From: Prevotella sp. khp7
Lineage (GTDB): Bacteria > Bacteroidota > Bacteroidia > Bacteroidales > Bacteroidaceae
DNA: 64,000 nucleotides
Assembly: GCF_900109055.1 (NCBI RefSeq)
Contig: NZ_FOIV01000001.1
Span: forward strand, 602,682-666,681
Direction of reading: 5' to 3'
The position numbers were made by a program, and so were the translations under genes. Shown here piece by piece: positions 44,376-51,118 of the stretch. A model generated the notes under the pieces. The model made no database searches, was not told where the DNA came from, and saw only the letters and a list, made by a program, of their open reading frames with translations. Position 1 is the stretch's first letter. Every line of letters starts with the position of its first letter.

Positions 44376-45509
44376 CTATTCAAACAGCCCCATCACTTTT
44401 TCAACAATAGGAGCCATGTCGTAATATTTATACTCTGCAAGGCGCCCACCAAGAATCAGGTTGGGTTCTTGTTCTGCCAAATCACGATATTGCTGATAGA
44501 GCGACATGTTACGTTCGTCGTTGACACTGTAATAGGGTTCCATACCCTCTTTCCACTCCGTAGAGTATTCACGGGAGATAATAGTCTTGGGGCATTTATA
44601 TACATCGTCACCAAACATCTCGAAATGCTTGTGTTCGATGATACGGGTGTAGGGGATTTCGGCATCGGTGAAGTTCATGACAGCATTACCCTGATAGTTG
44701 GGCAAATCAAGGATTTCTTCCTCAAAACGAACAGTACGGAACTCTAACTTACCAAAGCGATAGTCATAAAACTCATCGAGTTTACCAGTATAAAGAATCT
44801 TGTCAGCGATAGACTCCCAATGCTGGCGATCACCGAAGAAGTCAGAGTTCAACCTGGTCTCTACCCCTTCAAGCAAACCATCAATAAGTTTATTATATCC
44901 CCCCATAGGAATACCCTGGAAGCGATCATTAAAATAGTTATTGTCATAGATGAAGCGAACGGGCAGACGCTTGATAATAAAAGCGGGAAGTTCGCTGCAC
45001 TTACGTCCCCATTGCTTTTCTGTATATCCTTTTATAAGGATCTCATAAATATCCTTTCCTATCAACACCTGGGCCTGTTCCTCAAGGTTACGAGGTTCCG
45101 TAGCGCCATCGGCCCGCATCCTCGCAAGCGCCTCCTGACGCTGTTCCTCTATCTTTGCCTGAGCTTCTGCTGGTGTAAGAACTCCCCACATCTGATAGAA
45201 GGTATTCATGTTGAAAGGCAGGTTGTACTGTTTGCCTTTATAATTGGCGATGGGCGAGTTGGTATAGCGATTAAACTCAACTATAGAATTCACGAAATCC
45301 CACACCTTTTTGTTTGATGTATGAAAAATATGAGCACCATATTTATGAACATTGATGCCTTCGATATTCTCGCAATAGATGTTTCCTCCAAGATGGTTGC
45401 GTTTATCAATGACCAGACAACGCTTGCCCTGACGATGAGCCATATAAGCAAACGTAGCGCCATAAATACCTGCTCCAACAATAAGATAATCGTAATGTTT
45501 GTCCATCAT
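44376..45509 (-). CDS. glf: UDP-galactopyranose mutase
   Basis: FAD-dependent enzyme that isomerises UDP-galactopyranose to UDP-galactofuranose. 377 residues. The FAD-binding motif is YLIVGAGIYGATFAYMAHRQ (GxGxxG at 12-17), followed by LVIDKRNHLGGNIYCE. The substrate-site segments HKYGAHIFHTSNKKVWDFV and ISREYSTEWKEGMEPYYSVN contain the conserved His and Arg residues, and KGYTEKQWGRKCSELPAFII is diagnostic for the family. An ATG one codon downstream (45506) could also be used. Presence of glf implies galactofuranose in the polysaccharide. Confidence 0.96.
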   Translation of the reverse strand: MMDKHYDYLIVGAGIYGATFAYMAHRQGKRCLVIDKRNHLGGNIYCENIEGINVHKYGAHIFHTSNKKVWDFVNSIVEFNRYTNSPIANYKGKQYNLPFNMNTFYQMWGVLTPAEAQAKIEEQRQEALARMRADGATEPRNLEEQAQVLIGKDIYEILIKGYTEKQWGRKCSELPAFIIKRLPVRFIYDNNYFNDRFQGIPMGGYNKLIDGLLEGVETRLNSDFFGDRQHWESIADKILYTGKLDEFYDYRFGKLEFRTVRFEEEILDLPNYQGNAVMNFTDAEIPYTRIIEHKHFEMFGDDVYKCPKTIISREYSTEWKEGMEPYYSVNDERNMSLYQQYRDLAEQEPNLILGGRLAEYKYYDMAPIVEKVMGLFE

Positions 45510-45524
45510 TCACAGATTTTTCTG

Positions 45525-45556
45525 CAAAATTAGAGAAAAATTTGCTAATATACAAA
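45525..45556 (-). promoter_or_regulatory. Promoter of glf
   Basis: Minus strand: TTTG (45553-45556) and TAATTTTG (45525-45532), 20 bp apart. It interlocks with the divergent promoter at 45541-45572. Confidence 0.75.
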
Positions 45557-45572
45557 ATAATTCGTACTTTTG
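45541..45572 (+). promoter_or_regulatory. Promoter of the hexapeptide acetyltransferase gene
   Basis: TTTG (45541-45544) and TACTTTTG (45565-45572), 20 bp apart, overlapping the glf promoter on the other strand by 16 bp. Confidence 0.75.
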
Positions 45573-45593
45573 TAGTCATAAATAACAAAAGCG

Positions 45594-46184
45594 ATGAATA
45601 ACGAAGCCATCAGAGAAATGTTTAAGAAGAATCCGAAATGGAAGAATTTCATTGATTGGATTATCATGAATCAGGTGGAGACAAGGCCACGTTGGTTTAT
45701 CAGGATATTATCACCTCTCTACCAGCATCGGGGCAAACATTCCGTGATTCATAGTTCTGTCAGGATGGACACCCCACCTTATAGAAAGTTCTCGCTTGGC
45801 GACTATTCAGTAATTGAATCATTTGCTTGTATTAACAATGCTGTTGGAGATGTAATCATTGGCAATTACACGAGGATCGGATTACACAATACCATTATCG
45901 GCCCTGTGACCATTGGTCATCATGTAAATTTAGCGCAGGGCATCACAGTAACTGCCCTTAATCATAAATTTGAGAATCCAGACATAAGAATTGACGAACA
46001 GGGTGTATCGACAAAACCCGTTGTCATAGGAAATGACATCTGGGTTGGAGCTAATGCCGTTATTCTTCCTGGCATAACTATAGGAGACCACTCTGTCATA
46101 GCTGCAGGGGCGATTGTCACCAAAGATGTCCCTCCCCACTCTCTCGTAGCAGGAGTCCCCGCCAAGGTCATAAAACAAATCTAA
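45594..46184 (+). CDS. Left-handed beta-helix (hexapeptide repeat) acyltransferase
   Basis: 196 residues. After an N-terminal helical region, hexapeptide repeats run from about residue 70 to 195: GDYSVIESFACINNAVGDVI, GNYTRIGLHNTIIGPVTIG, then VVIGNDIWVGANAVILPGIT and DHSVIAAGAIVTKDVPPHSL. This is the maltose/galactoside-acetyltransferase-like group that O-acetylates sugars from acetyl-CoA as a trimer. His in GHHVNLAQG and NHKFENPD are likely active-site positions. Placed beside glf, it probably modifies the same polysaccharide. Its end overlaps the convergent small gene by 4 bp. Confidence 0.9.
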   Translation: MNNEAIREMFKKNPKWKNFIDWIIMNQVETRPRWFIRILSPLYQHRGKHSVIHSSVRMDTPPYRKFSLGDYSVIESFACINNAVGDVIIGNYTRIGLHNTIIGPVTIGHHVNLAQGITVTALNHKFENPDIRIDEQGVSTKPVVIGNDIWVGANAVILPGITIGDHSVIAAGAIVTKDVPPHSLVAGVPAKVIKQI

Positions 46185-46522
46185 GAATCAAATAAATTCA
46201 AGGAGAGGTCAACAGCAGGCTTCTCCTCTTTGTTCTCCTGTTGACGGGATTCGCTAAACTCTATCATAAGTTGGCGGGCATCGGAATTATTCTGAGTATT
46301 CAATCGATAACAGCCACGTTTGCCAGTTGCCTCAACCAGAGAGAGAGAAGACTTGGAGTTTTTCAGAAGGTATTGCTGAACATAGGCACGGATTTCATCC
46401 AAATCAGGAGTAAAAAACAGGCTTGAGTTACAATTATAGATATGCTTGGCCAACAACTGCACGCTGATGCCCTTATCACCGACCTCCATAAGAATGTCTA
46501 ATATCTGCCTGTCGTATATCAT
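46181..46522 (-). CDS. Conserved-looking small protein, function unknown
   Basis: 113 residues, no signal peptide or membrane segment. Residues 1-70 look like a small helical, possibly winged-helix fold (QILDILMEVGDKGISVQLLA, then LDEIRAYVQQYLL); residues 75-113 are polar and charged and end in LSLNLFDS. I do not recognise the family. It overlaps the end of the acetyltransferase gene by 4 bp and is read towards it. A terminator for the next upstream gene lies at 46533-46560, so it needs its own promoter, for which no clear consensus was found. Confidence 0.65.
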   Translation of the reverse strand: MIYDRQILDILMEVGDKGISVQLLAKHIYNCNSSLFFTPDLDEIRAYVQQYLLKNSKSSLSLVEATGKRGCYRLNTQNNSDARQLMIEFSESRQQENKEEKPAVDLSLNLFDS

Positions 46523-46532
46523 TCTATTAAAA

Positions 46533-46560
46533 AAGGCCGGTAAAAGCGATTACCGACCTT
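46533..46560 (-). terminator. Rho-independent terminator of the winged-helix gene
   Basis: On the minus strand an 11-bp stem with one mismatch (AAGGTCGGTAA pairing with TTACCGGCCTT) closes a 6-nt loop and is followed by a T-run (TTTTTT), 22 bp after the stop of the gene at 46583. Confidence 0.85.
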
Positions 46561-46582
46561 CTTCTATTGTACGTTAATTGTC

Positions 46583-46897
46583 TTATGCCAATGTAACTTT
46601 CTCTCCGTCGTTAGCAAGCTTGCCCTCCTTAAAGAGCCATCCAAGTCCGAGAAGAGTCTCTTCCTCAGAAATCTTTGCAGCTTTAGCAATCTCCTTTACG
46701 GTGAGAGCCTTACCTGCTGCAGCCAGTGCCTGATAAACATCTCCTGCCTTGAAACCTATATTCTCAGCATTCACTGCGAGAACAGACTTTGCTGCGGCCT
46801 TCTTAGGAGCTGCGGCTTTCTTCACGGTTGCGGTTTTCTTAGCTGCGGCTGCCTTTGTATCAGTAGCCTTCTTAGCTGTTGTTTTCTTTTCTGCCAT
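46583..46897 (-). CDS. Histone-like winged-helix DNA-binding protein with Lys/Ala-rich tail
   Basis: 104 residues. Residues 1-42 are almost only Lys, Ala and Thr (KKTTAKKATDTKAAAAKKTA), as in histone-H1-type tails. Residues 45-104 are a winged-helix domain of the DUF2582 type (NAENIGFKAGDVYQALAAAG, LTVKEIAKAAKISEEETLLG, WLFKEGKLANDG). A role as abundant nucleoid protein is plausible from the composition. An ATG at 46942 in frame would add 15 residues, but MAEKK at 46897 is the more typical start. The promoter -7 element is at 46954-46961. Confidence 0.85.
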   Translation of the reverse strand: MAEKKTTAKKATDTKAAAAKKTATVKKAAAPKKAAAKSVLAVNAENIGFKAGDVYQALAAAGKALTVKEIAKAAKISEEETLLGLGWLFKEGKLANDGEKVTLA

Positions 46898-46953
46898 AGT
46901 TCTTAATAATTTATTCTTTATTGAGTTATTTATCTCTCTCATCTTTTCGAGTG

Positions 46954-46961
46954 CAAAAATA
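46954..46961 (-). promoter_or_regulatory. -7 promoter element of the winged-helix gene
   Basis: Minus strand TATTTTTG, 56 bp upstream of the ATG at 46897, leaving a leader of about 50 nt. Confidence 0.55.
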
Positions 46962-47054
46962 GCACTATTAATTCAGACAAGTTATTGATATTTAAGTTTT
47001 TTTGGCAGAACACAGCTTATTCTTGACGAATATCAAGCGGCGAACGAAGCAAGT

Positions 47055-47075
47055 ACAGTGAAATTCATTCACTGT
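47055..47075. other. Hairpin around the aspS stop codon
   Basis: ACAGTGAA and its complement TTCACTGT form an 8-bp stem with a 5-nt loop, and the aspS TGA (47065-47067) lies in the loop. No T-run follows on either strand, so it is not a standard terminator. Confidence 0.5.
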
Positions 47076-48846
47076 CTTGCGAGGAGGAGCTAGAACGAAG
47101 TTCAATCGAAAGGTTCAGCTCTTCTAACTGCTTAGGATCAAGTTCTCCAGGAGCGTCAAGCATCACGTCGCGACCACTGTTATTCTTCGGGAAGGCAATG
47201 CAGTCACGAATGCTATCGAGACCAGCCATGAGACTTACGAAACGATCGAGACCGAAGGCCAAACCTGCGTGAGGAGGTGCTCCATACTTAAAGGCATTAA
47301 TCAGGAAGCCGAACTGTGCCATCGCACGCTCGGGGGTGAAGCCCAGAATCTGGAACATCTTTTCCTGCAGCTTTCCATCGTGGATACGCAGTGAACCTCC
47401 ACCAACTTCGACACCATTGCAAACAAAGTCGTAAGCTACGGCACGGACCTTAGCAGGATCAGTATCCAACAGAGGAATATCATCAGGATTAGGCATCGTA
47501 AACGGATGGTGAGTAGCCATCAGGCGCTGTTCCTCATCGCTCCACTCAAAGAGTGGAAAGTCGACAATCCAGAGACATACGAACTTATCCTTATCGCGAA
47601 GACCAAGACGATCACCCATCTCCAGACGGAGTGTACAAAGCTGAACACGGGTCTTATTAGCATTGTCGCCACTAAGAATCAGCACGAGATCACCATCCTT
47701 GGCACCACATGCCTCCTTAACCTTAGCCCAAACCTCAGGTGTATAGAACTTATCGATAGATGACTTAACAGTACCGTCCTCGTTGAACTTGACATAAACC
47801 AAGCCCTTAGCACCTACCTGAGGACGCTTTACAAACTCGGTAAGTTCATCGAGCTGCTTACGAGAATAGTTAGCGCAACCAGGCACGCAGATACCTCCGA
47901 TATAGGTAGCCTCATTGAAAACAGGGAAAGTGCCTGTGCCCTTGAGCTGGTCCATCAGCTCAACAAACTCCATGCCGAAACGCAAATCGGGCTTATCACT
48001 ACCGAAGCGACGCATAGCCTCATGCCATGTCATACGCTGGAGTGCAGGCAGTTCGACACCACGAACCTCCTTGAACAGATGACGAGCGAGATCCTCGAAA
48101 ATCTGGAGTACATCCTCCTGATCAACAAACGACATCTCACAATCAATCTGTGTGAACTCAGGCTGACGGTCGGCACGTAGGTCCTCATCACGGAAGCACT
48201 TGGCAATCTGGAAGTAGCGGTCGAAACCACTAACCATCAGCAACTGCTTCAGGGTCTGAGGTGACTGTGGCAATGCATAGAACTGACCAGGATTCATACG
48301 AGAGGGGACTACAAAGTCACGAGCTCCCTCTGGAGTAGAACCAATCAATATAGGAGTCTCAACCTCAATAAACTCCTTAGAGTCCAAGAAGTTACGAATC
48401 AGGATGGTCATACGATGACGCAGTTCAAGGTTTTTGCGAACAGCATTACGACGCAAGTCGAGATAACGATACTTCATACGGATGTCATCGCCTCCGTCAG
48501 TGTTATCCTCAATAGTAAACGGCGGTGTAAGGCTTTCACTCAGCACATTCAGTTCCTTGACCAGTATCTCGATATCACCTGTAGGCATCTTAGGATTCTT
48601 ACTCTGACGCTCGCTAACCTCACCCTTTACCTGAATACAGAATTCACGACCAAGCTTGTTGGCTCGCTCACACAAAGCCGCATCATCTGCCTCGTTGAAA
48701 ACCAACTGAGTCAATCCGTAACGGTCACGCAGGTCGACGAATGTCATGCCACCCATCTTACGACTACGCTGAACCCAACCTGCAAGTGTTACAACACTAC
48801 CTGCATCGGAGAGACGGAGCTCTCCACAAGTCTTACTTCTATACAT
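47065..48846 (-). CDS. aspS: Aspartyl-tRNA synthetase
   Basis: Class IIb synthetase that charges tRNA-Asp. 593 residues: N-terminal anticodon-binding OB domain ([20 protein letters not shown], residues about 16-35), catalytic core with motif 2 ([20 protein letters not shown]) and motif 3 ([20 protein letters not shown]), and the bacterial GAD insertion between. The open frame reaches 48879, but that extension begins with a TTG inside the -7 element at 48877-48884, so the ATG at 48846 is chosen. It is transcribed alone. Confidence 0.97.
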   Translation of the reverse strand: MYRSKTCGELRLSDAGSVVTLAGWVQRSRKMGGMTFVDLRDRYGLTQLVFNEADDAALCERANKLGREFCIQVKGEVSERQSKNPKMPTGDIEILVKELNVLSESLTPPFTIEDNTDGGDDIRMKYRYLDLRRNAVRKNLELRHRMTILIRNFLDSKEFIEVETPILIGSTPEGARDFVVPSRMNPGQFYALPQSPQTLKQLLMVSGFDRYFQIAKCFRDEDLRADRQPEFTQIDCEMSFVDQEDVLQIFEDLARHLFKEVRGVELPALQRMTWHEAMRRFGSDKPDLRFGMEFVELMDQLKGTGTFPVFNEATYIGGICVPGCANYSRKQLDELTEFVKRPQVGAKGLVYVKFNEDGTVKSSIDKFYTPEVWAKVKEACGAKDGDLVLILSGDNANKTRVQLCTLRLEMGDRLGLRDKDKFVCLWIVDFPLFEWSDEEQRLMATHHPFTMPNPDDIPLLDTDPAKVRAVAYDFVCNGVEVGGGSLRIHDGKLQEKMFQILGFTPERAMAQFGFLINAFKYGAPPHAGLAFGLDRFVSLMAGLDSIRDCIAFPKNNSGRDVMLDAPGELDPKQLEELNLSIELRSSSSSQDSE

Positions 48847-48876
48847 ATTTATTATTCTTTTATTCCTTTTGAGGTG

Positions 48877-48884
48877 CAAAGGTA
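48877..48884 (-). promoter_or_regulatory. -7 promoter element of aspS
   Basis: Minus strand TACCTTTG, 30 bp upstream of the aspS ATG. Confidence 0.65.
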
Positions 48885-48957
48885 CGAATAAGCGAGTAAA
48901 AAACCAAAAAAAGATGAAAAAAAAGTGTCCTTAGTGTCCTTAGTTAATTAAAATGCT

Positions 48958-48965
48958 TATCTTTG
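48958..48965 (+). promoter_or_regulatory. -7 promoter element of the DUF1573 gene
   Basis: TATCTTTG, 29 bp before the ATG at 48995. An ATG at 48953 lies upstream of it and is excluded. Confidence 0.65.
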
Positions 48966-48994
48966 CATCAGAAATTAACAAAGAACACTTGAAT

Positions 48995-49384
48995 ATGAAA
49001 AAGATTGCATTGATGACTTTACTGCTGATGTGCGGCCTGACGGTTGCCTTGGCACAGAAACCCGCCGAGATTAAGTTCGACAAACTGACCCACGACTTCG
49101 GAACTTTTTCCGAAAGCAGTCCTGTTGTGACCTATACATTCACCTATACCAATGTAGGCGAGTCGCCTTTGATTATCAATCAGGCTGTAGCCAGCTGTGG
49201 ATGCACCGTTCCAGAGTACACCAAGACACCCATCAAGCCAGGTGAGAAGGGGCAGATCAAAGTAACCTATAATGGTACAGGTAAATTCCCTGGGCATTTC
49301 AAGAAATCTATCACCGTTCGCACCAACGGCGTCGTTGAGATGACCCGTCTCTATATTGAAGGAGAAATGACTGAAGCAAAATAA
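48995..49384 (+). CDS. DUF1573 secreted protein
   Basis: 129 residues with a signal peptide (about 1-20, ALMTLLLMCGLTVALAQ). The rest is one Ig-like DUF1573 domain (PF07610): EIKFDKLTHDFGTF, YTFTYTNVGESPLII, then SCGCTVPEYTKTPIKPGEKG with the hallmark Cys-Gly-Cys, and FKKSITVRTNG. These small domains are frequent in Bacteroidetes envelopes; their function is not established. It is a single-gene unit, convergent with the DUF3078 gene across the repeat-rich gap 49385-49810. Confidence 0.92.
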   Translation: MKKIALMTLLLMCGLTVALAQKPAEIKFDKLTHDFGTFSESSPVVTYTFTYTNVGESPLIINQAVASCGCTVPEYTKTPIKPGEKGQIKVTYNGTGKFPGHFKKSITVRTNGVVEMTRLYIEGEMTEAK

Positions 49385-49392
49385 CCACTCAG

Positions 49393-49412
49393 GCCTCATA
49401 CGTATATGAGGC
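49393..49412. other. Small hairpin after the DUF1573 gene
   Basis: GCCTCATA and TATGAGGC form a perfect 8-bp stem with a 4-nt loop 8 bp after the stop. There is no T-run, so termination is only possible. Confidence 0.4.
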
Positions 49413-49433
49413 GCGCAGATGGTTTTGTCTATA

Positions 49434-49518
49434 GTAAAACAACTTGTTTTACTTTCTAAAGTATCGTCTTTTACATAGAAAAAGATAGTCTTTTCAAAGG
49501 TAAAACAAGTTGTTTTAC
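49434..49518. repeat. Array C1 of 22-bp phased dyads
   Basis: Four dyads are centred at 49443, 49465, 49487 and 49509. The outer two are perfect 19-bp palindromes (GTAAAACAA-C-TTGTTTTAC and the same with central G). The inner two have imperfect arms (TAAAG/TCTTTTA; AAAAGA/TCTTTT). The total is 85 bp with a 47-bp interior, the same dimensions as 9583-9667, and the interior agrees at about 28 of 47 positions when one copy is reversed. The 426-bp gap 49385-49810 holds this array, C2 and a short hairpin. No gene is seen in it. Confidence 0.8.
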
Positions 49519-49720
49519 TTTTTTGCATGACGTCTATTAAGCGTATAATCCTTATTCTCAAACATTTAAAGGCCTACTTTCAAGGCGTGAAGGTAAGTGA
49601 CAGATAACAAGAAACCATCACCCGCCTTAGACATCAGTATATCAGGCTGTTACAACAAGAAGTGACGGATTCGCAAAAAAAAACCGAATAAAAAAGAAAA
49701 AAATTATATCTATAGAAAAA

Positions 49721-49789
49721 GTTAGTCGTAAGGAAACTATGAGTTATATTACGACAAACCCATAGTTTCCTTACGACTAACTAGTAGTT
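49721..49789. repeat. Array C2 of 22-bp phased dyads
   Basis: AAC-N5-GTT boundaries are centred at 49740, 49762 and 49784 (N5 TATGA, CCATA, TAGTA). A perfect 21-bp inverted repeat joins 49721-49741 and 49761-49781. On the minus strand 49721-49781 aligns without gaps to 9683-9743 (52 of 61 identical). Confidence 0.8.
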
Positions 49790-49810
49790 ACCTATATAAC
49801 AAAACAAGAA

Positions 49811-50989
49811 TTAGAAGTTATAGGTAAATCCCACCGATGAATACTCCTTGAACTGGAGATAGCCAAGATCGTCATCCTTAACTCCGGCATCGTCGAAACG
49901 TGGGAAGAGGAACAAGTTGGCAGAGATATATTTCGAAACACGCAGTTCAAAGGTGTTTTCCCACTCAATCTCAGCACGCTTATAAGAAGTGAAGGCATAG
50001 AAGCGCGACTTCCACGTTACAACATCATTCATCTTCCAGACAAGATCGGCCGTCACTTGCGAACCGAAATCAAGAAGCGAGTGCTTGCCCTCTTTCAAAC
50101 CATAACTTGGTCCAAGAGCAAGACGCCCCACATAACGATAGTTCACTGCAAGGGGCGACAGGTTGACCGTTCCTGTCAGTTTCTTATTTTTCGACTCTAC
50201 CTTGTAGTCCATACCAAGACCGATATTCAGATTAAAAGGCGACATAAAATCAGAATAGGTTTTGGCATCATTTGATTTCAAACCTCGAGTGAACTGTGTA
50301 TAAGTGAGCAATTGGAGAGTATAATACCAATTTTTGGTAGCTTCAAGTCCCACCTTACTTGTAAAACGCAAGAGGTCTTCATTTGACTTGAACTTGTGAA
50401 GAGAGTCCGTACGAGAACGCAGGAAACCGAGTTTCATCTCCAGCTTATTATCCCACTTCCATTTATTCTTATTGTCATAGTTGGCTTCTAGCGTCAAAGA
50501 GCCGACCGCAGAGTAGTTCGACTCACCACCCTTATACCAGTTGCCAGAAACATAGTTCTGCATGAACTGCAGGAAGCCATCGCCTTTTTTTGTCCAGAAA
50601 TTAGGTTTCTGCACCATTACGTCGGTAGGCACATCCTCTGGCATATCGAATATCGGTTCTTCAACCTTCTCAACCAATTCCACCTTATTCTCTATAGGAG
50701 CATCTACATCCTTACGGATTTCTCCAGACTTCTGAAGCTCTGTTTCTGTGGCGCTAACCAGATCCGGGCGATTCAGATAAATATTCAACAACGCAGCGTC
50801 AACAGCATCAGCCACAGCATCCTTACCTGTATCATTAGAGGCTATGTCCAATGTTTTATCAGCTACATTGTGGTAGAACGTCATCGGTGCAAACAGGCGA
50901 TAATATCGTCCGTCGACACTGTCGTTTGGCTGGGCGGCCTTTACGCTGAGCGCAAAAATTGCCGCGATGAATAATATGTTTTTTCTCAT
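49811..50989 (-). CDS. DUF3078 outer-membrane beta-barrel protein
   Basis: 392 residues with a signal peptide (about 1-18, ILFIAAIFALSVKAA). Residues 150-392 carry the DUF3078 barrel: NYVSGNWYKGGESNYSAVGS, NKWKWDNKLEMKLGFLRS and alternating strands to the C-terminal Phe (SSVGFTYNF), as expected for BAM-inserted proteins. The function is unknown; it is widespread in Bacteroidales. The open frame continues upstream to a TTG at 51292, but that extension crosses the yidC promoter region and antisense to yidC. The ATG at 50989 lies 9 bp after a -7 element. Confidence 0.88.
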   Translation of the reverse strand: MRKNILFIAAIFALSVKAAQPNDSVDGRYYRLFAPMTFYHNVADKTLDIASNDTGKDAVADAVDAALLNIYLNRPDLVSATETELQKSGEIRKDVDAPIENKVELVEKVEEPIFDMPEDVPTDVMVQKPNFWTKKGDGFLQFMQNYVSGNWYKGGESNYSAVGSLTLEANYDNKNKWKWDNKLEMKLGFLRSRTDSLHKFKSNEDLLRFTSKVGLEATKNWYYTLQLLTYTQFTRGLKSNDAKTYSDFMSPFNLNIGLGMDYKVESKNKKLTGTVNLSPLAVNYRYVGRLALGPSYGLKEGKHSLLDFGSQVTADLVWKMNDVVTWKSRFYAFTSYKRAEIEWENTFELRVSKYISANLFLFPRFDDAGVKDDDLGYLQFKEYSSVGFTYNF

Positions 50990-50998
50990 AACTGGTGG

Positions 50999-51006
50999 CA
51001 AAGATA
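50999..51006 (-). promoter_or_regulatory. -7 promoter element of the DUF3078 gene
   Basis: Minus strand TATCTTTG with 9 bp to the ATG at 50989, so a very short leader. Confidence 0.6.
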
Positions 51007-51048
51007 CAAAATTTATAATAGATTTCGCAGAATTAGCAGATTTTTTTG

Positions 51049-51056
51049 TACCTTTG
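51049..51056 (+). promoter_or_regulatory. -7 promoter element of yidC
   Basis: TACCTTTG with a 62-bp leader to the ATG at 51119; the leader is A/T-rich. Confidence 0.6.
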
Positions 51057-51118
51057 CACCTTGATTTATTGTGAACTTTAATTAATAAAGCAAATATAAA
51101 AAATAAAAATAAACAGAA

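Noticed and set aside
46898..47064. Possible small RNA or tRNA in the gap between aspS and the winged-helix gene
   Set aside because: Only the promoter of the winged-helix gene and the stop-codon hairpin are visible; no cloverleaf or conserved RNA motif.
49019..49561. A 180-codon minus-strand frame, also with KTSCF-like motifs
   Set aside because: Its 3' two thirds are antisense to the DUF1573 gene and its 5' part is array C1; the repeats explain the motif.
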